Shown here piece by piece: positions 38,182 through 46,706 of a stretch of DNA of 64,000 nt (position 1 is the stretch's first letter; every line of letters begins with the position of its first letter). The DNA is from Rhodopseudomonas palustris (GTDB lineage Bacteria; Pseudomonadota; Alphaproteobacteria; Rhizobiales; Xanthobacteraceae): positions 62,001-126,000 of the forward strand of contig NZ_QYYD01000013.1 in NCBI RefSeq assembly GCF_003591005.1, read 5' to 3'. The notes under the pieces are model-generated. The model saw nothing but the letters and a program-made list of their open reading frames with translations. It had not been told where the DNA came from and made no database searches. The position numbers and the translations under genes are program-made.

Positions 38182-38832
38182 TCAGGCCGCCTTGGTGCCG
38201 CCTTCGGAGGCGTGCTCGCCGAGCGCCCATTTCGAGAAGCGAACCTGGATGCCGTAGGGCGAATGCGCGCGCAGGATGTCCATCATGCCGTCGTAGGTTT
38301 CCGACCGCGCCCAGTCCTGCTGCAGCTCGAAGGCGTATTGGCACGAGGTGATCGGCACGGCGCCGGCCTGGATCGCCCGCTCCATCGCGCGGTTGTGCGC
38401 TTCGATCGACAGGTCGCCGCAGGCGTCGGCCGGGATGTAGATCTCGTAGCCTTCCTTCAGCATGTCGAGCGTCGGAAACATCACGCAGGCCTCGGTCCAC
38501 AGGCCGGTGATGACGAACTTCTTGCGGCCGGTCGCGGCCACCGCCTTGCGGAAATTGGGGTCGAGCCACGAATTCATCGAGGTGCGATCGATGATGTCGT
38601 GGTTCGGAAACAGGTCGGTGACCTCCGGCATGAACGGGCCCGAGAACGAATCCTTCGCCACCGTGCTGATCACGGTCGGGATCTTGAACAGCTTGGCCGC
38701 CTTGGCGAGGATCTGGATGTTGTTGAACACGCCCAGACGATCATGGGACTGCACGCCCTGATACATCGCCGGCTGATAATCGATCAGCGCGATCGCGCTG
38801 TTGTCGGGCGTCAGCATTTCCAGTTTCGACAT
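38182..38832 (-). CDS. YcaC-like isochorismatase-family hydrolase
   Basis: The 216-residue protein has the cysteine-hydrolase triad layout: Asp18 in ALIDYQPAM, a basic residue near Lys104, and nucleophile Cys116 in LWTEACVMFP. Its length and the segment GDLSIEAHNRAMERAIQAGAVPIT match YcaC-like enzymes, which form octameric rings and have unknown natural substrates. The ATG follows GGAGACCCGCA. It is the first gene of the six-gene minus-strand operon that ends with the porin. Confidence 0.9.
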   Translation of the reverse strand: MSKLEMLTPDNSAIALIDYQPAMYQGVQSHDRLGVFNNIQILAKAAKLFKIPTVISTVAKDSFSGPFMPEVTDLFPNHDIIDRTSMNSWLDPNFRKAVAATGRKKFVITGLWTEACVMFPTLDMLKEGYEIYIPADACGDLSIEAHNRAMERAIQAGAVPITSCQYAFELQQDWARSETYDGMMDILRAHSPYGIQVRFSKWALGEHASEGGTKAA

Positions 38833-39077
38833 TGCGGGTCTCCGAGTGGGATGAGCGACGCGGCTGCGTCAGGTTCGTGCACCAGCTTGCGCGAGATCGC
38901 CGGCAAGGGCTTGGACGAACCCGTCACCGATTGCACGAACGCGCGATGGGGCGTGGATCACCCAAACGTTCAAACCGCAGCACAAGCCTGCAAGTCCGCG
39001 CTGGGCGCCGCGGCTACGCTGCTGGACAATGTGGCTGACCCGGCCGCAAACCGCGGCTTTGGCCGAGCGAGGACGAC

Positions 39078-40712
39078 ATGCAGCATGCCGGCGAACGCCC
39101 CGCCTCCGTGGAAGCGAGTAGCTCGGCGTGGGTGGCATTTCGCCACACCGCGTTCACCGTGGTATGGACTGCGACCGTCGTCGCCAATGTCGGCACCTGG
39201 ATGTACAACGCCGCGTCCGGATGGTTGATGACCAGCCTCGAGGCCGATCCCCTCACCGTCTCGCTGGTACAGGTCGCCTCCAGCCTGCCGATGTTTCTAT
39301 TCGCGATCCCGGCCGGCGCGCTGTCGGACATCATCGACAAGCGGCGCTTCCTGATCCTGATCGAAATCGTGCTCACCGTCTTCGCCGTCGCCAGCGCGCT
39401 GCTGGTGTGGTTCGGGCTGATGAACCCGACGCTGCTGCTACTGTTCACCTTCCTGCTCGGCGCCGGCGCGGCGTTCGCCGCACCGGCCTGGCAGGCGATC
39501 GTGCCGGACCTGGTGCCGAAACCGGCGCTCGCGTCGGCGGTCGCCAGCAACGGCGTCGGCATCAATATCAGCCGCGCCATCGGTCCCGCGCTCGGCGGCG
39601 TGGTCATTGGTGTGATGGGCATGGCGGCGCCGTTCTGGATCAACGCGCTGAGCAATTTCGCGGTGATCGGCGCGCTGATGTGGTGGCGTCCGGTGTCGAC
39701 CCGCACCGCCAATCTGCCGGCCGAGCGGCTGATGAGCGCGATCGTGATCGGCTTTCGTCACGCGCGCTACAATCCGGATCTGCGCGCGACGCTGGTCCGC
39801 GCCGTGGCGTTCTTTTTCTTCGCCAGCGCCTATTGGGCGCTGCTGCCGCTGGTAGCGCGCAAACAGATCGCTGGCGGCCCGGCGCTGTACGGCATCCTGC
39901 TCGGCGCGATCGGGCTCGGCGCCATCTTCGGCGCCTTCCTGCTGCCCTCGCTGAAGCAGCGTCTCGGCCCGGACCGGATGGTTGCCGCCGGCACCATCGG
40001 CACCGCGATCAGCCTGGTGCTGCTCGGCAGTGTCACCCGCGTCGAGCCCGGCTTCGTCGCCTGTATGCTGGCCGGCGTCTCGTGGATCGCGGTGCTGGCC
40101 AATCTCAACGTCTCGGTGCAGGTGTCGCTGCCCGACTGGGTGCGCGGCCGCGGCCTCGCCATGTTCGTCACCGTGTTCTTCGGCGCGATGACCGCCGGCA
40201 GCGCGCTGTGGGGCCAGGTCGCATCGTCCTACGGCCTGCCAATCGCGCATTTTCTGGCGGCGGCCGGCGCGGTGCTCGGCGTGGTGCTGACATGGCGCTG
40301 GAAGCTGCGCGGCGGCGCCACGCGCGACCTCGCACCGTCGATGCACTGGCCGGCCCCGGTGCTGGCGATAGACGCCGAGCCGGATCAGGGCCCGGTGCTG
40401 ATCACCATCGAGTATCGGATCACGGCGGAGGAGCGCGACGACTTCCTGCGCGCGCTACACACGCTCAGCCACCAGCGCCGGCGCGACGGCGCCTATGCCT
40501 GGGACGTGTTCGAGGATGTCGCCGACAAGGGCCGCTTCCTCGAAGTATTTCAGGTCGCGTCCTGGCTCGAACATCTGCGTCAGCATCAACGCGTCACCAA
40601 TGCCGACCGCATCGTGCAGGAGTCGGTACGGCGCTTTCACGCCGCGGCCGAGCCCAAGGTCACGCATCTGATCGCGGCATCGTTTCCAGGCAACGCCAAG
40701 CCGCGTTCCTGA
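39078..40712 (+). CDS. MFS exporter with C-terminal monooxygenase-like domain
   Basis: The 544-residue protein has about twelve membrane helices and the MFS_3 signatures RHTAFTVVWTATVVANVGTW and SDIIDKRRFLI, then LPDWVRGRGLAMF. From about residue 430 a soluble domain (VLITIEYRITAEERDDFLRAL, VFEDVADKGRFLEVFQVASW) resembles antibiotic-biosynthesis-monooxygenase (ABM) ferredoxin-like folds. The fusion is known in the family, described as enterobactin-exporter-like. The ATG follows GAGGACGAC. It is divergent from the YcaC operon. The exported molecule is unknown. Confidence 0.88.
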   Translation: MQHAGERPASVEASSSAWVAFRHTAFTVVWTATVVANVGTWMYNAASGWLMTSLEADPLTVSLVQVASSLPMFLFAIPAGALSDIIDKRRFLILIEIVLTVFAVASALLVWFGLMNPTLLLLFTFLLGAGAAFAAPAWQAIVPDLVPKPALASAVASNGVGINISRAIGPALGGVVIGVMGMAAPFWINALSNFAVIGALMWWRPVSTRTANLPAERLMSAIVIGFRHARYNPDLRATLVRAVAFFFFASAYWALLPLVARKQIAGGPALYGILLGAIGLGAIFGAFLLPSLKQRLGPDRMVAAGTIGTAISLVLLGSVTRVEPGFVACMLAGVSWIAVLANLNVSVQVSLPDWVRGRGLAMFVTVFFGAMTAGSALWGQVASSYGLPIAHFLAAAGAVLGVVLTWRWKLRGGATRDLAPSMHWPAPVLAIDAEPDQGPVLITIEYRITAEERDDFLRALHTLSHQRRRDGAYAWDVFEDVADKGRFLEVFQVASWLEHLRQHQRVTNADRIVQESVRRFHAAAEPKVTHLIAASFPGNAKPRS

Positions 40713-40724
40713 CCGGAGGCGCCC

Positions 40725-41195
40725 TCAGAACAGCCCGTGGGCTCCGCCCACGGCACCGGCGACGGTGATCAGCGCCAGCGCGCTCAGCACGCGGTGGCCG
40801 CGCAGCGCGATGCGAAACGCGCAATCGGGGTCTTGGCGCGCCCGGCTTTCGAACCAGGCGTGCAGAAACAGCGGCTCGGCGACAAACAGCATCACCACAA
40901 AGATCGTCCACAACGCAATCATGGCGTGCAGCCACCAGAAGCCCGGATCGGCGATGCGCTCCCAGTGGCCCAACACGTCGAACAAATAGAGGCCGGATAT
41001 TCCCGCCAGCAACACCGAGATCCGCGCCTGCCAGGCGAAGCGCCGCTCCAGCGCATCGAACACCGCAAGCCGCCGCTCGGCCTCGAATTCGCGCAGGCTC
41101 GGCAGGATCACGAAGGTCACGAACGCAAGGCCGCCGATCCAGTGAACGACCGACAGGACGTGAACTGCGCGGGCAAGTGCGGGCCAATCGATCAT
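40725..41195 (-). CDS. CopD-like four-helix membrane protein
   Basis: The 156-residue integral membrane protein has four helices with conserved histidines: ARAVHVLSVVHWIGGLAFV at the start, HAMIALWTIFVVMLFVAEPLF and ALRGHRVLSALALITVAGAV near the end. This resembles CopD/YphC and related haem- or copper-binding membrane proteins. The NnrR-type palindrome at 41353-41372 lies about 160 bases upstream of its start, so expression may rise when nitric oxide appears. Convergent with the MFS gene. Confidence 0.82.
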   Translation of the reverse strand: MIDWPALARAVHVLSVVHWIGGLAFVTFVILPSLREFEAERRLAVFDALERRFAWQARISVLLAGISGLYLFDVLGHWERIADPGFWWLHAMIALWTIFVVMLFVAEPLFLHAWFESRARQDPDCAFRIALRGHRVLSALALITVAGAVGGAHGLF

Positions 41196-41352
41196 TTGCT
41201 CCGACGTCGACGTCGCTGCAGCCTCCGCAGACGATCGTCATCGTTCCTGTTGCTGGAGAGATCCGCGGCCTTGCTGCGCCGTGCGGTCGGGGTAGCCCGC
41301 TCAATCAGGCGGGTACGTCGACGCACCAACTATAGACACGGAACCTGCGAAG

Positions 41353-41372
41353 AGTTTGCGCGGGCGCAAACT
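41353..41372 (-). promoter_or_regulatory. Perfect palindrome matching the NnrR/DNR site TTGCG-N4-CGCAA
   Basis: AGTTTGCGC (41353-41361), GG, GCGCAAACT (41364-41372) is a perfect 20-bp palindrome containing TTGCG-CGGG-CGCAA. This is the pattern recognised by NnrR, the nitric-oxide-responsive Crp/Fnr-family activator of denitrification genes in alphaproteobacteria. It lies upstream of the CopD-like gene and downstream of the ferritin-like gene, 1.1 kb from nosR. Confidence 0.6.
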
Positions 41373-41442
41373 CGCGGCGGCCAGCGCCGCTACAGCTGTT
41401 CGGGCAATGCGCCACCACTCGCACCACCCGCAACAATGCGCG

Positions 41443-42315
41443 TCAGCCCAGAGCGGCCGACGCGGCAGCCTGCCGCAAGCTCGCCAGGCGCGTGATCGAT
41501 TGCGCCGCTTGCTGCTGCGCGAATTCCAGGCTGACCTGATCCGTCGCGCGGTCTGCATCGTCAAGATAGAGTTCCGACAGCTGCTCGGCGCGCCGCAAGG
41601 CCCTGCGCTTGACAGTGTCGAGCGGCGCCGGCTCAAGCATTGCTTCGCCGGGCGCAACGTCCGGCACTCTCCCCCCGACCCGCAGCAACAATTCTCGGTC
41701 ACGCGGCGCGAGCTGCGACCACAGCATCACGTCCTGCTGCAGCAGGCTCTCCAGCAAGGCGGCAGATTGCGGCTCGGCGGGCGCACTGGATTGCGGTCGC
41801 CCCGCGTCGCGCAGCGCACGCCACGCCAGCCGGCGCTCCTGCCGCAGCAGATTGCCGTCGCGCAACGCATCATGCGCGAAGCCTTCGGCCGCAGCTTGCA
41901 CGGCAGCGTCGGTTGCCACCGCGATCACGTAGCTCCAGAACACGAAGGCGCGCCGCCGATGCTCCACCGCCATCGCCCACGCGGTGAAAGGCGTCGCCAG
42001 CTCCGAATGCCGAACCTCAGCAACTTCCCGATCGGGTACCAGCTCCGGCAACGGCCAAGGCACGTCGGCGGCGACTGGCTGGCGGCCGAACGACTGCAAA
42101 CAGGCAGCCGCGAGCTGATCGAGGCGGCGCGCCTCGATGGCCGACAACGTCTCGAACACGCAGCGCAGCGGCCACGCATCATCGCCCAGCTGCGCCGCGG
42201 CGGCTTGGTAACGCTGACGAGCGTGGCGTGCGACGCCGAATGCCACCGCATACAGCGCGATCAGCGACGTCACCGGAGCGGGTGGAACCATTGTGAGAAT
42301 CGGATGACGGGTCAC
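41443..42315 (-). CDS. Ferritin-like helical protein beside nosR, unknown function
   Basis: The 290-residue protein is almost all helical. IALYAVAFGVARHARQRYQ, then VFETLSAIEARRLDQLAA, and later YVIAVATDAAVQAAAEGFAH with DALRDGNLLRQERRLAWR resemble the four-helix bundle of ferritin/rubrerythrin proteins, though the iron ligands are not clearly complete. The GTG start follows AGGAATCCCGAT. It is divergent from nosR with 153 bases between. A link to nitrous oxide respiration is suggested only by position. Confidence 0.65.
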   Translation of the reverse strand: MTRHPILTMVPPAPVTSLIALYAVAFGVARHARQRYQAAAAQLGDDAWPLRCVFETLSAIEARRLDQLAAACLQSFGRQPVAADVPWPLPELVPDREVAEVRHSELATPFTAWAMAVEHRRRAFVFWSYVIAVATDAAVQAAAEGFAHDALRDGNLLRQERRLAWRALRDAGRPQSSAPAEPQSAALLESLLQQDVMLWSQLAPRDRELLLRVGGRVPDVAPGEAMLEPAPLDTVKRRALRRAEQLSELYLDDADRATDQVSLEFAQQQAAQSITRLASLRQAAASAALG

Positions 42316-42468
42316 ATCGGGATTCCTACGGAGATTGACTTACTACCTACGCCATTCGAGACATTCAGCACGCGCGACAACGCCGTCCGCCCGCTACGAG
42401 ACCTCGATGTCTCGATCTTGGATGGACCTCCGTCCTTCCCTGAACCTCAGACGGAACGTTGAACGATC

Positions 42469-44742
42469 TTGCGCACAATTCAAGTCACTTCTGTCTTCCT
42501 ATGCGTCGTCGTCGCCGCGTTGCTGCTGCTGGGCGGCATGCAACGCAGCGTCGCCGCGACGCTTGCAGACTACATCGGCAAAGCAGCCCCGAGCGAGTTG
42601 ATACCAGGTGCGACGCGGTTCGGCCCGCTGCAGGGCACACCCGCGATCGCACCGGTTTATCAGAACGAAACGCTGCAGGGCTTTGCCTATCTCACCTCGG
42701 AATTCGCCAACGCCACCGGCTATTCGGGCAAGCCCATTCAGATGCTGGTCGGAATCGATCAGGCGGGCGTCATCAAAGGCCTCAAACTTGTCGACCATAA
42801 GGAGCCGATCGTTCTGGTCGGCATTCCGGTCCAGCGCATTCTCGACGCGGTCAACAAGCTGATCGGCACCGACATGGCGAACGTTGTGCGAGGCGGCGCA
42901 GCATCGCCGCAGGTCGACATCGTCAGCGGCGCCACCGTCACTGTGCTGGTGATCGGCGACAGCATCGTGCGTTCCGCCACCAAGCTGATCCGCAGCGGTC
43001 GGCTCGGCGGCGCCGCGATCGCGGCCACGACATCAGCGCCGGTCAGCAAGATCGTCGACATGGACAACAGCGAAGTCCGCGACTGGCAGGGCCTGCTCGC
43101 CGACGGCGCCGTGCGACGCCTGTTGGTGACGGTCGAGGAGATCAATCAGGCGTTCGCCAAATCCGGCAACGCCGCCGCGGCCGAGCATCCGGAGGACGGC
43201 GAGCCCGACGCCGCCTTCATCGATCTGTATGCCGCCGACGTCGCGGTGCCGACCATCGGCCGCAGCCTGCTTGGCGACGACGGCTATCAGCGTCTCGCGG
43301 CACGTCTGAAGCCGGGCCAACACGCGCTGCTCGTCGCCGGCGCGGGGCGCTACTCGTTCAAGGGCTCCGGCTATGTCCGCGGCGGCATCTTCGATCGGAT
43401 CGAGCTGATCCAGGACGGCAACAGCATGCGCTTCCGCGACCGCGATCATACGCGGCTCGGCGGCGTGGTGGCCTCAGGTGCTCCGGAGCTGCCGGAAATT
43501 GCTCTGTTCTCTATCCCGATCGACTTCGGCTTCGATCCGGTCGAACCATGGACGTTGCAGCTGCTGGTGCAACGCGTCATCGACGTCCGGGAGAAGGCCG
43601 CGCTCACGTTCGACCTAGGCTATCGGCTGCCCGATGCGCTGACAAAGCAGCAGCCGCTGCCAGCGCAGACGCCCAAAGTTGCGACGACGTCTGGTCCAGC
43701 AACCGCAGCGCCTTCCCCGATCCCTGCAGTCGAACCGAACGAGCAGCCGTTGTGGATGCGGATCTGGCAGGGTGACCTGATCAAAATCGGCATCACAGTC
43801 GCCGCGCTCGGCACGTTGGTCGTGATCTTCTTTTTCCAGAACGCGCTGGTGCGTCGGCCGCGGTTCTACAACTGGGTCCGCCGCGCATGCTTGCTGTTCA
43901 TTCTGGTGTGGCTGGGCTGGTACGCCAACGCGCAGCTGTCCGTCGTCAATGTCCTCACCTTCGCCAACTCGCTGATCTCCGGCTTCAGCTGGGAGTACTT
44001 CCTGTCGGCGCCGTTGATCTTCCTGCTGTGGGCATCGGTCGCCGCCGGGCTGCTGTTCTGGGGCCGCGGCCCGTTCTGCGGCTGGCTGTGCCCATTCGGC
44101 GCGCTGCAGGAGCTGACCAACGGCATCGCGCAAGCGCTGAAAGTGCCGCAACTCCGCCTGCCCTGGGGCCTGCACGAGCGGCTGTGGCCGGTAAAATACA
44201 TCATCTTCCTCGTGCTGTTTGGCACCTCGCTTTATTCGACCGCGCTGGCCGAACACCTCGCTGAACTTGAGCCGTTCAAGACCGCGATCATCCTGAAATT
44301 CGTCCGCGAATGGCCCTACGTGCTGTACGCCGCGACGCTGCTCGTCGCCGGCCTGTTCGTCGAGCGCTTCTTCTGCCGCTATCTCTGCCCGCTCGGCGCT
44401 GCGCTGGCGATTCCCGGGCGCCTCCGCATGTTCGAATGGCTGCGTCGCTGGAAGGAATGCGGCTCGCCGTGCCAGCGCTGCGCCAAGGAATGCCCGGTGC
44501 AGGCGATCCATCCCGAAGGGCACATCAACGTCAACGAGTGCATCTACTGCATGCACTGCCAGGAACTGTACTTCGACGACCAGCGCTGCCCGCACATGAT
44601 TCAGGTGCGGCTAAAGCGCGAGAAGCGCGATGCGCTGTCGTCTCCCGCAATGCGTGGCGGCAAGCGGCCCGACACGCTGATCACCGCCGGCGGGCGTCCG
44701 ATCCCCAGCCTCAACCCGACTTCCCCAACCTCACAAGCCTAG
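42469..44742 (+). CDS. nosR: NosR, membrane flavoprotein/iron-sulphur protein for nitrous oxide reduction
   Basis: The 757-residue protein is needed for nosZ expression and electron supply to N2O reductase. It has an N-terminal signal/helix, a periplasmic FMN-binding domain with SGATVT (FMN-carrying Thr about 156), several membrane helices with two CxxxCP motifs (FCGWLCPFGA, FCRYLCPLGA), and a C-terminal ferredoxin part with CQRCAKECP and CIYCMHC. The start must be TTG at 42469: an in-frame TGA lies at 42460-42462 and no ATG precedes the signal helix. It heads the operon. Confidence 0.95.
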   Translation: MRTIQVTSVFLCVVVAALLLLGGMQRSVAATLADYIGKAAPSELIPGATRFGPLQGTPAIAPVYQNETLQGFAYLTSEFANATGYSGKPIQMLVGIDQAGVIKGLKLVDHKEPIVLVGIPVQRILDAVNKLIGTDMANVVRGGAASPQVDIVSGATVTVLVIGDSIVRSATKLIRSGRLGGAAIAATTSAPVSKIVDMDNSEVRDWQGLLADGAVRRLLVTVEEINQAFAKSGNAAAAEHPEDGEPDAAFIDLYAADVAVPTIGRSLLGDDGYQRLAARLKPGQHALLVAGAGRYSFKGSGYVRGGIFDRIELIQDGNSMRFRDRDHTRLGGVVASGAPELPEIALFSIPIDFGFDPVEPWTLQLLVQRVIDVREKAALTFDLGYRLPDALTKQQPLPAQTPKVATTSGPATAAPSPIPAVEPNEQPLWMRIWQGDLIKIGITVAALGTLVVIFFFQNALVRRPRFYNWVRRACLLFILVWLGWYANAQLSVVNVLTFANSLISGFSWEYFLSAPLIFLLWASVAAGLLFWGRGPFCGWLCPFGALQELTNGIAQALKVPQLRLPWGLHERLWPVKYIIFLVLFGTSLYSTALAEHLAELEPFKTAIILKFVREWPYVLYAATLLVAGLFVERFFCRYLCPLGAALAIPGRLRMFEWLRRWKECGSPCQRCAKECPVQAIHPEGHINVNECIYCMHCQELYFDDQRCPHMIQVRLKREKRDALSSPAMRGGKRPDTLITAGGRPIPSLNPTSPTSQA

Positions 44743-44751
44743 GAGACGACG

Positions 44752-46698
44752 ATGACCGACACCACCAAGGACAAAGGCGTCAGCCGGCGAGCATTGCTCG
44801 GCACCACAGCGGCGGCGGCCGGCGTCGGCCTCGCCGGCGGCGTTTCGCTGGGCAGCGACGGGCTGCACCTGATCGCCGCAGCCGAAGCACAAACCAAGGC
44901 TGCGCCCTCCGTGCCCGCGCGCCCCGCGATCCAGAAGGCCGAGGTCGCGCCCGGCGAGCTCGACGAGTACTACGTGTTCTTCTCGAGCGGCCAGACCGGC
45001 GAGCTGCGTATCGTCGGCCTGCCCTCGATGCGCGAGCTGATGCGCGTGCCGGTGTTCAACCGCTGCAGCGCCACCGGCTGGGGCCAGACCAACGAAAGCC
45101 TCAAGGTGCTGACCGAAGGTTTGCTCCCTGAAACGCGCGAGTTCCTGAAGAATCGCGGCGGCACCTACATGAACGGCGACCTTCACCATCCGCATCTGTC
45201 GTTCACCGACGGCACCTATGACGGCCGCTACGTCTTCATGAACGACAAGGCCAACACCCGCGTCGCCCGCGTCCGGCTCGACGTGATGAAGTGCGACAAG
45301 ATCATCCAGCTGCCGAACCAGCACACCGTGCACGGCCTGCGCGTGCAGAAATATCCCCGCACCGGCTACGTGTTCTGCAACGGCGAAGACCGCGTGCCGC
45401 TGGTCAACGACGGCAAGAACCTGACCAACACCAAGGACTACCACGCGATCTTCACCGCGGTGGACGGCGACGCTATGAAGGTGGCCTGGCAGGTGATGGT
45501 CGACGGCAACCTCGACAACGTCGATGCCGACTACCAGGGCAAGTACGCGTTCGCGACCTGCTACAATTCGGAAGAAGGGGTCACCGCCGCCGAGATGACC
45601 GCCAACGATCAGGACTGGCTGGTGATCTTCAACCTGAAGCGCATCGAAGAGGCGGTGAAGAAGGGCGACTTCAAGGAGACGAACGGTGTGCCGGTGATCG
45701 ACGGCCGCAAGGGCTCGCCCTACACCCGTTATGTGCCGGTCGCCAACAGCCCGCACGGCATCAACACGGCCCCGGATGGCATCCACATCGTCGCCAACGG
45801 CAAGTTGTCGCCGACCGTGACGGTGATGGACGTTCGGCTGTTCGATCAGCTGTTCGACGACAAGATCAAGCCGCGTGATGTGATCGTTGCCGAGCCGGAG
45901 CTGGGTCTCGGGCCACTGCACACCGCCTATGACGGCAAGGGCAACGCCTACACCACGCTGTTCATCGACAGCCAGGTCTGCAAGTGGAACATCGATCTGG
46001 CGCGTCGCGCCTACAGGGGCGACAAGGTCAATCCCATCCTCGACAAGGTCGACGTTCAGTATCAGCCCGGCCACAACCACACCTCGATGGGCCAGACCAA
46101 AGAGGCAGACGGAAAATGGCTGATCTCGCTCAACAAGTTTTCCAAGGACCGCTTCCTGAACGTCGGACCGCTCAAGCCGGAGAACGATCAGCTGATCGAC
46201 ATCTCCAGCGACAAAATGAAGGTGGTGCACGACGGTCCGAGCTTTGCCGAGCCACACGACGCCACCATCGTGCATCGGTCGAAGATCAACCCAGTGTCGA
46301 TCTGGGATCGCGCCGATCCGATGTTCGCGGACGCGGTGAAGCAGGCCAAGGCCGACGGCATCGACCTCGAAGCCGACTCCAAGGTGGTGCGTGATGGCGA
46401 CAAGGTCCGCGTCTACATCACCTCGAGCGCGCCCAATTTCAGCCTGAGCGAATTTCAGGTGAAACAAGGCGATCACGTCACCGTCTACGTCACCAACATC
46501 GACTCGATCGAAGACCTCACCCACGGCTTCTCGATCGTGAACTACGGCATCCAGATGGAGGTCGCGCCGCAGGCCACCGCCTCGGTGTCGTTCTCAGCCG
46601 ACAAGGCCGGCGTCTATTGGTACTACTGCTCGTGGTTCTGTCACGCCATGCATATGGAGATGAAGGGCCGCATGCTGGTCGAGCCGAAGAGCGTCTGA
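44752..46698 (+). CDS. nosZ: NosZ, TAT-exported nitrous oxide reductase
   Basis: The 648-residue periplasmic enzyme reduces N2O to N2. The N-terminus has a twin-arginine signal ([14 protein letters not shown]), the mark of clade I NosZ. The seven-bladed propeller carries CuZ histidines ([19 protein letters not shown]). The C-terminal cupredoxin carries CuA ligands in [14 protein letters not shown]. It starts nine bases after nosR. Full length matches typical NosZ (about 640). Confidence 0.97.
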   Translation: MTDTTKDKGVSRRALLGTTAAAAGVGLAGGVSLGSDGLHLIAAAEAQTKAAPSVPARPAIQKAEVAPGELDEYYVFFSSGQTGELRIVGLPSMRELMRVPVFNRCSATGWGQTNESLKVLTEGLLPETREFLKNRGGTYMNGDLHHPHLSFTDGTYDGRYVFMNDKANTRVARVRLDVMKCDKIIQLPNQHTVHGLRVQKYPRTGYVFCNGEDRVPLVNDGKNLTNTKDYHAIFTAVDGDAMKVAWQVMVDGNLDNVDADYQGKYAFATCYNSEEGVTAAEMTANDQDWLVIFNLKRIEEAVKKGDFKETNGVPVIDGRKGSPYTRYVPVANSPHGINTAPDGIHIVANGKLSPTVTVMDVRLFDQLFDDKIKPRDVIVAEPELGLGPLHTAYDGKGNAYTTLFIDSQVCKWNIDLARRAYRGDKVNPILDKVDVQYQPGHNHTSMGQTKEADGKWLISLNKFSKDRFLNVGPLKPENDQLIDISSDKMKVVHDGPSFAEPHDATIVHRSKINPVSIWDRADPMFADAVKQAKADGIDLEADSKVVRDGDKVRVYITSSAPNFSLSEFQVKQGDHVTVYVTNIDSIEDLTHGFSIVNYGIQMEVAPQATASVSFSADKAGVYWYYCSWFCHAMHMEMKGRMLVEPKSV

Positions 46699-46706
46699 CG
46701 GTGACG

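Noticed and set aside
42397-42414. Six-bp inverted repeat CGAGAC/GTCTCG upstream of nosR
   Set aside because: It is short enough to occur by chance and matches no regulator pattern I know; conservation would be needed.
42469-42484. TTG-N9-CAA upstream of and at the nosR start as an Fnr/FixK box
   Set aside because: The Fnr-type site needs eight bases between TTG and CAA, and this overlaps the start codon.
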